A stretch of 63,538 bases of DNA. Origin: Desulfuromonadales bacterium (GTDB lineage Bacteria > Desulfobacterota > Desulfuromonadia > Desulfuromonadales > BM103). Positions within the stretch are counted from its first letter, which is position 1, and every line of letters begins with the position of its first letter. The translations under genes and the position numbers were made by a program. Below, piece by piece: positions 43,976-56,729 of the stretch. A model generated the notes under the pieces. The model saw only the letters and a program-made list of their open reading frames with translations, searched no databases and was not told the origin of the DNA. The stretch lies in assembly GCA_027065695.1 (NCBI GenBank), contig JAMONP010000102.1, positions 1 to 63,538 on the forward strand, read 5' to 3'.

Positions 43976-44470
43976 TGATATGGCGTCCAACAGCAACCAA
44001 ATGGCAGATCTCGGCAAGATTGTCACCCGGGCATTTCTGAAACCAGTATCGGTGCAGTAACCATACACAAGATCAAACGTGGGGATGAATTCACCCCAAT
44101 CAATGAGGACACGACTCTGCAACTAGGCGACAAGGTCTCCTTTGTCGGCGCTCAGAACCTGTTGATCCTGGCACCAGAAAATCTTGAATCGGAGATCGTC
44201 GATCCTGACCTGTTGACCTTCGCACTGGGGATAGCCGCAGGCATTGTCATCGGTAGTTATTCAATTAACGTTATGGGGGGCAGCGCCGGTGGCCTGCTGT
44301 CTGTCGGCCTGGTGATCGGCTTCCTGCGCTCGATTCACCCGACCTTTGGCCGCATGCCGAGCGCTGCGCGCTACGTGCTCATGGAACTCGGCATGCTCTT
44401 CTTCATGAGCGCCATAGGTCTCAAAGCCGGCCACGGCATAGTTGCGGGAAGCCTGATCCTGCTTATATAG
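43976..44470 (+). pseudogene. Broken AspT/YidE-type antiporter fragment
   Basis: From about 44033 the frame reads ISETSIGAVTIHKIKRGDEF, then QLGDKVSFVGAQNL, a TrkA-C (RCK_C)-like domain. It then runs into ESEIVDPDLLTFALGIAAGI and further helices of the aspartate:alanine exchanger (AspT/YidE) duplication domain. It ends abruptly at 44470 after one domain. A likely frameshift lies near 44030, where the upstream frame reads KIVTRAF. The 5' and 3' parts of the gene are missing. It is a decayed transporter between tatC and the DsbA-like gene. Confidence 0.7.
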
Positions 44471-44514
44471 CTCTATCTTACAGGGGTTGCGCCAACACAT
44501 TAACTTAAACCAAT

Positions 44515-44549
44515 AAGGCGGATCCAGGGTTTCCTCCTGGATCCGCCTT
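44515..44549. terminator. Long hairpin between antiporter remnant and DsbA-like gene
   Basis: A 14-bp perfect stem, AAGGCGGATCCAGG and its complement, with a 7-base loop. The T-run on either side is poor, so it may act as an mRNA stabiliser or weak terminator for the convergent genes. Confidence 0.55.
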
Positions 44550-44574
44550 AAATTTGATAAACAGCCGCCCGTTT

Positions 44575-45420
44575 TTACTTGGCAGCCTTCTGCAATTCAG
44601 AATCGATCATCTGCTTAAAACCTCTGAAGCTATGGTCTTTAAGCTGCCTGCCATTTATAAAGACAGCTGGTGTGCCACGGACACCGGCCTGGTTACCAAG
44701 CTGCATATCAGCAGCAACTTCCTGCGGCAAGGCCGGGTCTGCCAGATCTTTATCAAAACGCACCATATCGATCCCGACACTTTCGGCCAACTCCCGAATC
44801 AAAGCATCGTTGAGTTTATTGTAATTGGCAAACAACTTGTCGTGCAACGGCCAGAACTTGCCCTGATTACGCGCAGCAATGCTGGCAATTGCTGCCGCTT
44901 TAGCAAACTTGTGCATATTTAAAGGGAAATGTTTGAACACCACCCTAACCTGCTGCGGATAAGCGGCCACCACCTTATCCATAGTCGGCGCCAAACGGGC
45001 ACAGTAGGGACACTGGAAATCGTCGAAGAGGGTGATAGTGACCGGGGCATTTTCAGGACCTTTGACCGCCGCATTGTTCACCGGCAGTACCTGCACATAT
45101 GAAAGATCCATAAACTGCAGCTCATTGCTCTTTGTGTTGCCAAGATAGAGCCTTTGCCCGTCCGGTGAGACCTCAAGAGAGGTCACCTCGGCACCAACAT
45201 CAATGCGTTCCTGTTGCTGGCCATCGGCAGAAAAAATCTGCACTTCACCCCCTTCGAGCAGAACAAACAGACGACCGTCACCCACACTCTGTGCGATAGC
45301 TAGCGGTGCCTTGCCCAAGGGTTGACTCTTGACCAGGGTTTTTTCCAGTTCTGCATAAGCCGGGCTGATCATTAAGACCATTCCGAGCAACAAGACAACA
45401 ATACGACATGCTCCAGTCAT
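44575..45420 (-). CDS. DsbA/DsbC-family thioredoxin-fold protein with propeller-like N-terminus
   Basis: This 281-residue protein has a signal peptide ending PAYA (about residue 23). Residues 35-105 look like two or three blades of a beta-propeller (LEVSPDGQRLYLGNTKSNEL). The C-terminal thioredoxin fold starts PVTITLFDDFQCPYCARLAP with a CPYC active site and ends GTPAVFING with the cis-Pro. The fold is that of DsbA-like thioredoxin_4 proteins. It probably works as a periplasmic disulfide oxidoreductase. The propeller-like fusion partner is unusual. Confidence 0.75.
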   Translation of the reverse strand: MTGACRIVVLLLGMVLMISPAYAELEKTLVKSQPLGKAPLAIAQSVGDGRLFVLLEGGEVQIFSADGQQQERIDVGAEVTSLEVSPDGQRLYLGNTKSNELQFMDLSYVQVLPVNNAAVKGPENAPVTITLFDDFQCPYCARLAPTMDKVVAAYPQQVRVVFKHFPLNMHKFAKAAAIASIAARNQGKFWPLHDKLFANYNKLNDALIRELAESVGIDMVRFDKDLADPALPQEVAADMQLGNQAGVRGTPAVFINGRQLKDHSFRGFKQMIDSELQKAAK

Positions 45421-45549
45421 TATACTTACCCTCTCTCTTTAGAGTTGAAAGACACTTGCCTATAATCACTCACCAACCGACACCTTGTCAATCTCATCCC
45501 ATGACAATCCTTGACTTTCCTCCTCGGCAACGGCATAACTTGGATCGCC

Positions 45550-46476
45550 ATGTTGACTCCAGCACTCGCCATAAAGAATCTCTCTAAAGACTACGACGGC
45601 ACCCGGGCCGTCGATGATATCTCGTTTACGATTGAACCTGGAGAGATTTTCGGTCTGCTAGGTCCCAACGGTGCTGGCAAGAGCACAGCAATCAACATGA
45701 TCGCTGGAGTCACTCGCATCGACAGCGGTTCGATCGAGATCTTCGGTTTTGACAACCAGCGCGACTATCGCACTACCCGACGTTTGGTCGGTGTTATGCA
45801 CCAGGAAATCGTTATCGACAACTTCTTCACCATTGATCAGGCCCTGCGTTTTCATTCGGGCTATTATGGGGTTCGCGACGACGCAAGCTGGCGCCAACAA
45901 TTAATTGATCGCCTCGGCCTCAAGCCACACCTGCACAAGGTTATGATCAAATTATCAGGTGGCATGAAACGGCGCTTTATGATCGCCAAAGCCCTGATTC
46001 ATAAACCCAAACTTCTGATCCTCGATGAACCGACCGCCGGAGTTGATGTGGAACTACGCCATACTCTCTGGGATTTTGTGCGTGAGATCAACCAGCAGGG
46101 CACAACTCTGCTGCTGACCACTCATTATCTGGAAGAAGCCGAGCAGATGTGTGATCGCATCGCCATCATGAACCACGGCAAGCTGATCGCTCTCGCAGCG
46201 ACAAGCACACTATTGCAAGAGCTTGGCACGCGCAGCATCATGGTTCATCTGCAGATACCCATCCCAAAAGTGCCAGATAACCTTTGCTGTAAAGTGGCAG
46301 AGCTTGATGCCACGGGGACTACTCTACAATTGGTTTTGTCGGCTAACCAGTCAACCGGTGAGCTACTGAAACAACTCTATGATCTTGGACTACCCATAAC
46401 CGACATTGAACCCAGAAAAGCCAGTCTCGAAGAGATTTTTTTGCAGATGACTCAAGCGGGCAGGGACGAACCATGA
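45550..46476 (+). CDS. ABC-2-type exporter ATPase (YadG-like)
   Basis: This is a 308-residue protein; I chose the ATG at 45550 (MLTPALAIKNLSKDYDG), where the ATPase homology begins, although an ATG 39 bases earlier keeps the frame. Walker A is GLLGPNGAGKSTAINMIAG, the signature is LSGGMKRRFMIAKAL, and Walker B is LLILDEPTAGVD followed by the H-loop LLTTHYLEEAEQ. It pairs with the permease whose start it overlaps by 4 bases. The cargo of this two-component transporter is unknown. Confidence 0.9.
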   Translation: MLTPALAIKNLSKDYDGTRAVDDISFTIEPGEIFGLLGPNGAGKSTAINMIAGVTRIDSGSIEIFGFDNQRDYRTTRRLVGVMHQEIVIDNFFTIDQALRFHSGYYGVRDDASWRQQLIDRLGLKPHLHKVMIKLSGGMKRRFMIAKALIHKPKLLILDEPTAGVDVELRHTLWDFVREINQQGTTLLLTTHYLEEAEQMCDRIAIMNHGKLIALAATSTLLQELGTRSIMVHLQIPIPKVPDNLCCKVAELDATGTTLQLVLSANQSTGELLKQLYDLGLPITDIEPRKASLEEIFLQMTQAGRDEP

Positions 46477-47261
46477 ACCAACACCAGGAACCACCATTTG
46501 TAGCCTGGCTACCCTTCTATACCCTGCTACAGAAAGAAATTCGCCGTTTTTTACGGGTCGCCTCGCAGACTCTGGTGACTCCGGTCATTACCGCTTCACT
46601 CTATCTTTTTATTTTTGGAGCGACTCTGGGCGAGCGCATCAGCGTCCTTGAGGGTTTCAGCTATGCCCAGTTTGTTATCCCCGGATTGATACTGATGGGA
46701 GTCATTAACAACTCCTTTGCCAACGTCGCATCATCTCTTTTCATGTCGCGTTATCTCGGCAATATTGTCGACCTGCTGGTCACGCCAGTTACTCCGGCCC
46801 AGTTCATCATGGCTTATACTTTGGCCGCCATGTTGCGTGGCCTGGCTGTCGGCCTGGTTGTCTGGCTGATCTCCTGCCTTTTTGCCACGCTACCATGGGC
46901 GCACCCTTTTGCCGCCATCGGCATGGCCTGCCTGGCCAGCTTCCTCTTCGCCCAGTTCGGCATTATCGCGGCAATTCACGCCAACACGTTTGATTCCCTG
47001 TCGATGTACACCAACTTCATCATCCTGCCACTGATTTATCTCGGTGGGGTTTTTTACCCAATCTCCATCCTGCCGCCACTCTGGGCCAAGCTGTCGCATC
47101 TCAACCCACTCTTCTACTTAATTGACGGCTTCCGCTATGCTCTGCTTGGAGTCGGTGATCTTTCTTTTCTCGTCTCCTTCGGCACGGTTACTGTTATGGC
47201 TCTGGTCCTCTTCTGCTGGGCCGCCAGCTTGATAGCCCGCAGCTATCGTTTGCGCAATTGA
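46473..47261 (+). CDS. ABC-2-type permease (YadH-like)
   Basis: This 262-residue protein has about six membrane helices and the conserved FVIPGLILMGVINNSFANVA and LGGVFYPISILPPLWA segments typical of ABC-2 permeases such as YadH. It overlaps the ATPase gene by 4 bases, so the two are translationally coupled. The substrate cannot be read from the sequence. A terminator follows at 47301. Confidence 0.9.
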   Translation: MNQHQEPPFVAWLPFYTLLQKEIRRFLRVASQTLVTPVITASLYLFIFGATLGERISVLEGFSYAQFVIPGLILMGVINNSFANVASSLFMSRYLGNIVDLLVTPVTPAQFIMAYTLAAMLRGLAVGLVVWLISCLFATLPWAHPFAAIGMACLASFLFAQFGIIAAIHANTFDSLSMYTNFIILPLIYLGGVFYPISILPPLWAKLSHLNPLFYLIDGFRYALLGVGDLSFLVSFGTVTVMALVLFCWAASLIARSYRLRN

Positions 47262-47300
47262 ATCACGATAGTCTGCCCAACATTTAGAGCTTAAACAGAA

Positions 47301-47338
47301 AAAGGCCTGGCCCATCCTTGAGGACGAGCTAGGCCTTT
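47301..47338. terminator. Terminator after the ABC-2 genes
   Basis: AAAGGCCT and AGGCCTTT form an 8-bp outer stem, with further pairing TCCT/AGGA inside. TCTATC follows. It lies between the convergent permease and GntR genes and may serve both. Confidence 0.6.
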
Positions 47339-47368
47339 CTATCTCTACGGAGACAATAGACGGTTTAT

Positions 47369-48076
47369 TTACTCAACCCACGACACATCGTCGGTTGTCT
47401 CACTATCTGCCTGATCAGACTGCATCATGCTCTGGATCAGCACCTCGGCACCAATCGTTGCCGCATGCCGTACTAAACCATCAGCGCTATCGCCATCATG
47501 TTTTTTGAAGGCCTGGATCATGTTGCGATGTTCCTCCACAGAGCCCTCCATCCGGCCCGGCTGTGAGAGCGATGCCAAGCGCAGACGTTTGAATTTCATG
47601 ACCAGTTGATTGATCATCTCGTAAAGTTTCTCGTTACCGGCTGCCTTGATAAAAACTTCATGAAATTCATTGTGCACACGGAAGAATTTCTTCACGTCAC
47701 CTTCGTCTGCCATCTTCTGCAAGCGCTCGTTGATCGATTCAAGCCGTTCGATATCTTTATCGGTGAGCTTTTCTGCGGCCATCTTTGCAGCAAACCCTTC
47801 GAGGATAATTTTAATCGCGTAAAACTCCTCAATATCCCGTTCAGACAATGAGGCAACCACAGCTCCTTTACGCGGGACTACCTGCAAATAACCTTCAGAT
47901 TCCAGCTGTCGGAACGCTTCACGGATCGGCGTGCGACTGATACCGAAACGCTCTGCCAGATCTGGTTCAGAAACACGTTCGCCCGGCTTCAAGGTCCCTT
48001 TCAGGATAGCATCCCGAATCGTTTCAAGGATTTTTTCTCGTAACGTCTGGTGTCTTTCAATTGGTTTTCTTCGCAC
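47369..48076 (-). CDS. GntR-family transcriptional regulator, FCD subfamily
   Basis: This 235-residue protein has a GntR winged helix (LKPGERVSEPDLAERFGISR with TPIREAFRQLESEGYL) and an FCD all-helical effector domain (EFYAIKIILEGFAAKMAAE, HNEFHEVFIKAAGN with the metal-binding His, EEHRNMIQAF). FCD regulators usually sense carboxylic acids. Directly upstream is a perfect 19-bp palindrome, so it probably represses itself. A related palindrome overlaps the sfrBA promoter. Confidence 0.9.
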   Translation of the reverse strand: MRRKPIERHQTLREKILETIRDAILKGTLKPGERVSEPDLAERFGISRTPIREAFRQLESEGYLQVVPRKGAVVASLSERDIEEFYAIKIILEGFAAKMAAEKLTDKDIERLESINERLQKMADEGDVKKFFRVHNEFHEVFIKAAGNEKLYEMINQLVMKFKRLRLASLSQPGRMEGSVEEHRNMIQAFKKHDGDSADGLVRHAATIGAEVLIQSMMQSDQADSETTDDVSWVE

Positions 48077-48107
48077 AGGGAAACTCCGTTTTATTAGGGT
48101 CCGGCAA

Positions 48108-48126
48108 AGTGTATACTGTATACACT
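48108..48126. promoter_or_regulatory. Perfect 19-bp GntR/FCD operator
   Basis: AGTGTATACTGTATACACT is a perfect 9+1+9 palindrome. It contains two GTATAC cores, the element found in many FCD operators. It lies 32 bases upstream of the GntR start codon. Confidence 0.75.
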
Positions 48127-48135
48127 GAAAGTCAA
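48108..48135 (-). promoter_or_regulatory. GntR gene promoter
   Basis: On the minus strand TTGACT (48130-48135), a 16-base spacer, and TACACT (48108-48113). The operator overlaps it completely, as expected for autorepression. Confidence 0.45.
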
Positions 48136-48232
48136 GTCCTTTCTGGCTACGAGCTTAAGCTAAGCCACTTAACTGCTTGCCTTTTAGAGAGACCCTGATT
48201 ATCATCAATCCAGACCAATTAAAGGATAATTC

Positions 48233-49240
48233 ATGAGCTCCGTTCGTCATCTACGCATCTCTATCGTCTTGCTTGTTGCAATCATTGCTATCGGCACGTT
48301 CGGCTACAGCTTTATCGAGGGATGGTCTGTCTTCGATGCGCTCTACATGACCATTATTACCCTGTCTACCGTTGGCTTTAAGGCCGTCCACAATATGTCC
48401 TCCGAGGGCAAACTATTCACTATTTTCCTGATCATCAGTGGAACCGGTATGATCGCTTATACTCTAAGCAGCCTTCTCCAGTTCACACTCGAGGGCCAGC
48501 TTCGTAAAATACTTGGGAGGAAGAAATTGGAAAGCCGCATCAACAAACTCAACAATCATTACATTATTTGTGGTTTCGGTCGTATCGGCCATTTGATCTG
48601 CCGTGAATTCCAGGCTCGTCCGCTACCTTTTGTGGTTGTGGAAAAGGACCCGCAGCTGATTGATCGCATTAACCGCGAAGGCTATATGTACGTCGACGGC
48701 GATGCGACTGATGACGAAACTCTACAGGCGGCCGGTATTGACGTTGCTAAGGGCCTGATAACCGCGGTCACCTCCGACACGGACAATGTCTATATCACCT
48801 TGACGGCCCGAGGCCTCAACCCGAAACTTTTTATCCTCGCCAGATCCGGCGAAGAGGGCTCAGAGAAAAAACTGATGCGAGCGGGAGCCAGCAAGGTCAT
48901 TTCTCCCTATACGATAGGTGCAAACCGCATGGCTCAGGCAATTCTGCGTCCATCAGTAGTAGATTTTATTGAAATTGCTACGGCAAGTGAGAACCTTGAG
49001 CTACAGATAGAGGAGATCGTTATATCCGCCGGTTCTGTGTTAACCGGCAAGTCACTGGTTAATTCAGGCATCAGGCAGAGCATGGGAATTATCATCGTCG
49101 GTATCAAGCAGGTTGATGGCCACATGATTTTCAATCCACCGCCCGATAAGGTTATTGAGCCCAATTCGATCCTGATTACCCTGGGTGAACAACTGGCCAT
49201 AACCCAACTGGAAAAACTAGCGGCAGGTTATCAACCATGA
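48233..49240 (+). CDS. RCK-type potassium channel (MthK/Kch-like)
   Basis: This 335-residue protein has two membrane helices (residues 7-28 and about 65-85) with a pore segment between them. The selectivity filter reads TLSTVGFKAV instead of the usual TVGYG, with Lys where Gly or Asp is common. An RCK_N domain (HYIICGFGRIGHLICREF) and a TrkA-C domain (SVLTGKSLVNSGIRQSMGII) follow. The architecture matches single-gene potassium channels of MthK type. It overlaps the next gene by 4 bases. The altered filter makes ion selectivity uncertain. Confidence 0.85.
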   Translation: MSSVRHLRISIVLLVAIIAIGTFGYSFIEGWSVFDALYMTIITLSTVGFKAVHNMSSEGKLFTIFLIISGTGMIAYTLSSLLQFTLEGQLRKILGRKKLESRINKLNNHYIICGFGRIGHLICREFQARPLPFVVVEKDPQLIDRINREGYMYVDGDATDDETLQAAGIDVAKGLITAVTSDTDNVYITLTARGLNPKLFILARSGEEGSEKKLMRAGASKVISPYTIGANRMAQAILRPSVVDFIEIATASENLELQIEEIVISAGSVLTGKSLVNSGIRQSMGIIIVGIKQVDGHMIFNPPPDKVIEPNSILITLGEQLAITQLEKLAAGYQP

Positions 49241-50010
49241 AACAACTTTGTCTGGGTGGCCGCATTCCATGGACAGAGATTGAGAACTATCTCGAGAGTG
49301 CCCTTAATCTTGATCTGGCCCCGGAAATTGCCATAACGGGGCCGGAACTGGACTCCATGGACGAAACCCTTCTGGATCAAATTGCGCAGATACTTAAACA
49401 AAACGAGATTAGACCAACTGTTCATGCGCCCTTTTTCGATCTCAATCCAGGTGCTCTTGATCCTCTTATTCGTCAGGTGACTCTGCAACGTCTCAGCCAA
49501 ACCTTATCTGTGGCTAACCGCCTCAATGCACACCTTATGGTCATACATCCAGGTATTGATAAATGGCGCTATCCGAATCTTGACCTTGCATGGCTGAAGC
49601 TGGCAAAAGGGTTTTTTCCGCCTCTTATAGAACAGGCAGCAACTTGCGATTGTCGTCTGGTAATCGAGAATATCTACGAAGAGATGCCTGATACGTTGAT
49701 ACGTCTGGTGGACGGGATTGATTCAGAATGGTTCGGTCACTGCTTTGATATCGGACATTGGCATTTGTTCGGAAAACAACCAATGTCAGAATGGCTGGAG
49801 GCGATCAGTCCTCGCCTTTTTCATCTGCATCTGCATGATAATCATGGTCGTGCTGACGAGCATCTGCCGGTTGGTGAAGGGACCATTGATTTTACGCCTC
49901 TGCAAACGATGCTGAGTAAGAGGTCGTCTTTTCCAAGCATAACACTTGAGGCACACAGCGTTGAGCATCTGCAGCAATCTTTGCAGAAGACCATAGAATT
50001 GCTCGGCTAA
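49237..50010 (+). CDS. Xylose-isomerase-like TIM-barrel (AP-endonuclease-2 family) protein
   Basis: This 257-residue protein has the metal-ligand series of the family: HAPFFDLNPGALD, MVIHPGIDKW, LVIENIYEE, GHCFDIGHWHLFG, HLHLHDNHGRADEH and TLEAHS. These supply the His and Glu ligands of the divalent metal site. It is likely an isomerase or epimerase of sugars, or an endonuclease IV-type fold with another substrate; sequence does not decide. It is coupled to the potassium-channel gene. Confidence 0.8.
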   Translation: MKQLCLGGRIPWTEIENYLESALNLDLAPEIAITGPELDSMDETLLDQIAQILKQNEIRPTVHAPFFDLNPGALDPLIRQVTLQRLSQTLSVANRLNAHLMVIHPGIDKWRYPNLDLAWLKLAKGFFPPLIEQAATCDCRLVIENIYEEMPDTLIRLVDGIDSEWFGHCFDIGHWHLFGKQPMSEWLEAISPRLFHLHLHDNHGRADEHLPVGEGTIDFTPLQTMLSKRSSFPSITLEAHSVEHLQQSLQKTIELLG

Positions 50011-50012
50011 AA

Positions 50013-50040
50013 AAAGGGCGACTCACATGAGCCGCCCTTT
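50013..50040. terminator. Bidirectional terminator at the atp operon end
   Basis: AAAGGGCG and CGCCCTTT form 8 bp, with inner CTC/GAG pairing. T-rich on the plus side (AACTTTCTTTG) and TTTTT on the minus side. It lies between the isomerase-like gene and atpC. Confidence 0.8.
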
Positions 50041-50071
50041 AACTTTCTTTGTTTATGTCCGAAGGTACCAA

Positions 50072-50485
50072 TCAGTGCGACTTCTCACTCGCCACCTGGA
50101 CACGAATCATGGCTCGCGCCAAAGCAGCTTCCATAATCTTGAAGTCCTTGTCTTCATTGGACAGGGTTTTAAGAGCTTCTTCCGCTCGACTGAGGGCTTC
50201 TTTGGCACGTTCCACGTCGATCTGGTCAGCGGGCTCAGCCGTTTCGACCAGCACGGTCATAACGTCATCTTCAACTTCCACATAACCCCAGTTCACAGCA
50301 ACATGAAACGTTTTGCCGTCCTGTTTGTAGCTCAGGTCACCAACTTTTAGTGTAGTCAACAGGGAAGTATGGTCGGGAAGCACACAGAACTCACCGACGC
50401 TACCGGGTGCGGTGACTTCATCAACCTCTTCCGACAACACACGCTTGTAAGGTGTGACCAGTTCCAGTTTAATCTTTTCTGCCAT
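50072..50485 (-). CDS. atpC: ATP synthase F1 epsilon subunit
   Basis: This 137-residue protein has an N-terminal beta-sandwich (IKLELVTPYKRVLSEEVDEV, PGSVGEFCVLPDHTSLLTTL) and a C-terminal helical hairpin (AKEALSRAEEALKTL). The second domain inhibits ATP hydrolysis in bacteria. It is the last gene of the atp operon, 34 bases after atpD. Confidence 0.96.
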   Translation of the reverse strand: MAEKIKLELVTPYKRVLSEEVDEVTAPGSVGEFCVLPDHTSLLTTLKVGDLSYKQDGKTFHVAVNWGYVEVEDDVMTVLVETAEPADQIDVERAKEALSRAEEALKTLSNEDKDFKIMEAALARAMIRVQVASEKSH

Positions 50486-50519
50486 GCCTGTTTATTCCTT
50501 ATAAGCTGGAAGCTTCTGA

Positions 50520-52864
<2,345 letters not shown>

Positions 52865-52889
52865 CTGTCCTTACCCGGTCGTTGCGTTA

Positions 52890-54950
<2,061 letters not shown>

Positions 54951-54954
<4 letters not shown>

Positions 54955-55544
54955 TGGAGTTCTCCCACTTTCTGCATATATTCATCGACCAGACGTTGCT
55001 GGTCTGTAGCAGAGACCTGCTTTTTCAACATAACCTCTGCAAGTTCCACGGCCAGTCGGGCCGCTTCCTCTCGTAATTCTGCGCGGGCATTGGTAACCAT
55101 ACTGGAAGCCTTACTCTCTGCTTCCTGCTCTATTTTAACGGCCATCTCTTTGGCCGCAATCAGAATCTTTTCACGTTCCAGTTCACCTTCACGGCGAATA
55201 GACGTGGTAATCTTTTCGATCTCCTCCGTTGCTTTTGCCAGCTTTTCGCTATATTCACGATACTTGGCTTCGGCAGCCTGTTTAGCGGCCTCAGCCTCGG
55301 CAAGAGTTTTCTTGATCCCTTCTCTGCGCTCTTTCAGGCCCTTGCGAATTGGTTTGTTCAAGAAATAGGCAAGCAAGCCGACCATCAATGCAAAGTTGAA
55401 GCAGCGATAGAGAAAGTCTTTAAGGAGCACGCCACTCTCAGCATGGCCACCCTCGCCGGAAGCAAAAGTGGCTATCGGCATCAATACGATAAAGATCAAG
55501 AGGCAAAGTGTGGACAGATTACGCTGCATTGCAGATCGCTTCAT
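54951..55544 (-). CDS. atpF: ATP synthase F0 b subunit
   Basis: This 197-residue protein has an N-terminal hydrophobic segment (NLSTLCLLIFIVLMPIATFA, possibly a cleavable signal), a membrane helix (FALMVGLLAYFLNKPI), and a long charged coiled coil. It dimerises in the peripheral stalk with the b' subunit encoded just upstream. The genes overlap by one base at 55544. Confidence 0.93.
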
Positions 55545-55969
55545 CAGACCACCCTCCCCAGAACCTTGCCGGCAATTTCTTTGGCCAGAGCTTCGGTTTC
55601 ATTACGCAGGGACTGTCGGGCGGTGTTGGCTTCTGCCTGAATCTGCTCCTTGATGCTATGCAGTTTCCCTGCAGAGGCCTGTTTCGCCTCGCCAAGAATG
55701 CGGGCCTCTTCTTCCTGTGCCGTTTTACGCAGGGCCGCGCGTTCTTGTCCGCCCTCTTGACGCGCCTCTTGAAGCTGTGCCTCGTAGCGGGCAATTTGTG
55801 CCTGCACCTGCTCGTCAATATCCAGCACCTTGGCTTGAGAACTTTCAATGGTTTCCTTGCGTGCCTGCAAAGCAGCCCGCAAGGGTTTGAAAAGCAGCGC
55901 GTTGAGCACTGCCATCAGAATCATAAAGTTGGCAAACTGCAGGAACAGTGTCCAATTAACCTCGATCAC
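55544..55969 (-). CDS. atpX: ATP synthase F0 b' subunit
   Basis: This 141-residue protein has one N-terminal membrane helix (FLQFANFMILMAVLNALLF) followed by a coiled coil (LQARKETIESSQAKVLDIDE). A second, diverged b subunit is typical of Desulfuromonadales, photosynthetic bacteria and cyanobacteria. It opens the operon; subunits a and c are not in this window. Confidence 0.9.
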   Translation of the reverse strand: MIEVNWTLFLQFANFMILMAVLNALLFKPLRAALQARKETIESSQAKVLDIDEQVQAQIARYEAQLQEARQEGGQERAALRKTAQEEEARILGEAKQASAGKLHSIKEQIQAEANTARQSLRNETEALAKEIAGKVLGRVV

Positions 55970-56250
55970 CGTCTTACCTCATTTAGTTCGTGCCACAGGG
56001 GACATCGGAATATTGTAGAAGACTTATTTTTGAAGAGTCTTAAAGTTAATACTTCGCCCTTGGGAGCAAAGCACGAGAGGACTATCATGGCGCACCAATC
56101 ATGTCAAGATTCTTTTTAAAGAAACCGTATTTCAAAAGAGTCACTCGATTCAGACTGGCCCATAGCACCCATAGTACTCCCTCGGCGACAGACTAGTTCC
56201 CCGGTGGAAAGACCTGGTGTTCACCCGAGAACCTGATTGATCTCACTTAC
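55970..56250. other. Spacer before the atp operon
   Basis: This 281-base spacer holds no gene. A -35-like TTGACA and a 17-base spacer to TAGTCC (minus strand, 56079-56107) may be the atp promoter, but the -10 is poor. No terminator for the bactofilin gene is obvious. Confidence 0.4.
56079..56107 (-). promoter_or_regulatory. Possible atp operon promoter
   Basis: On the minus strand TTGACA at 56102-56107, 17 bases, TAGTCC at 56079-56084. The -35 is perfect, but the -10 matches the consensus poorly. Confidence 0.3.
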
Positions 56251-56667
56251 TTACTTGGTCCCAACGTCTACAGGCTTGGTACCTGAAGCCTTTTCGCCAA
56301 GATTCATTGTGATTGTACCGTTCAGGGTGACACCGTCCTCAATAGACAGGGCCGGTGTCTCAATTGAACCGTCAACCTGAGCCGGAGCCCGTAACTCAAC
56401 ACGTGATTTAGCCTTGATGTTGCCCTTGAAGCGACCACTCAAGATCAACGTGCCAACCTCCACATCAGCCTGAAGGTCAGCACTCTCCCCGACAATCAGA
56501 GTGTCTTGAGATGTCACTTCACCACGAAAAGCGCCATCCAGGCGAACAATCTCATTGAATACCAACTTGCCTTCAAACTGGCTGCCAGGACCAAGAAAAG
56601 CCTTGATTTCACTCTTTTCAATCGGAGTTTCTTTACGCATCGGTTGTTTTTCCTTCTTATTAAACAT
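56251..56667 (-). CDS. Bactofilin-family cytoskeletal protein
   Basis: This 138-residue protein has the polymer-forming beta-helix of bactofilins: FLGPGSQFEGKLVFNEIVRL, then DGAFRGEVTSQDTLIVGESA, and short repeats that keep a valine or isoleucine every two residues. The N-terminus is basic (MFNKKEKQPMRKE) and might bind membrane. It lies 62 bases after parB. Bactofilins in related bacteria can position ParA/B or the cell pole; the adjacency suggests that link here. Confidence 0.9.
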   Translation of the reverse strand: MFNKKEKQPMRKETPIEKSEIKAFLGPGSQFEGKLVFNEIVRLDGAFRGEVTSQDTLIVGESADLQADVEVGTLILSGRFKGNIKAKSRVELRAPAQVDGSIETPALSIEDGVTLNGTITMNLGEKASGTKPVDVGTK

Positions 56668-56729
56668 GAATTACGTTCCTGTTTGTCTACAATAAGTACT
56701 ATAACCGCCCGGTAATAAAAGGTTTTTTG

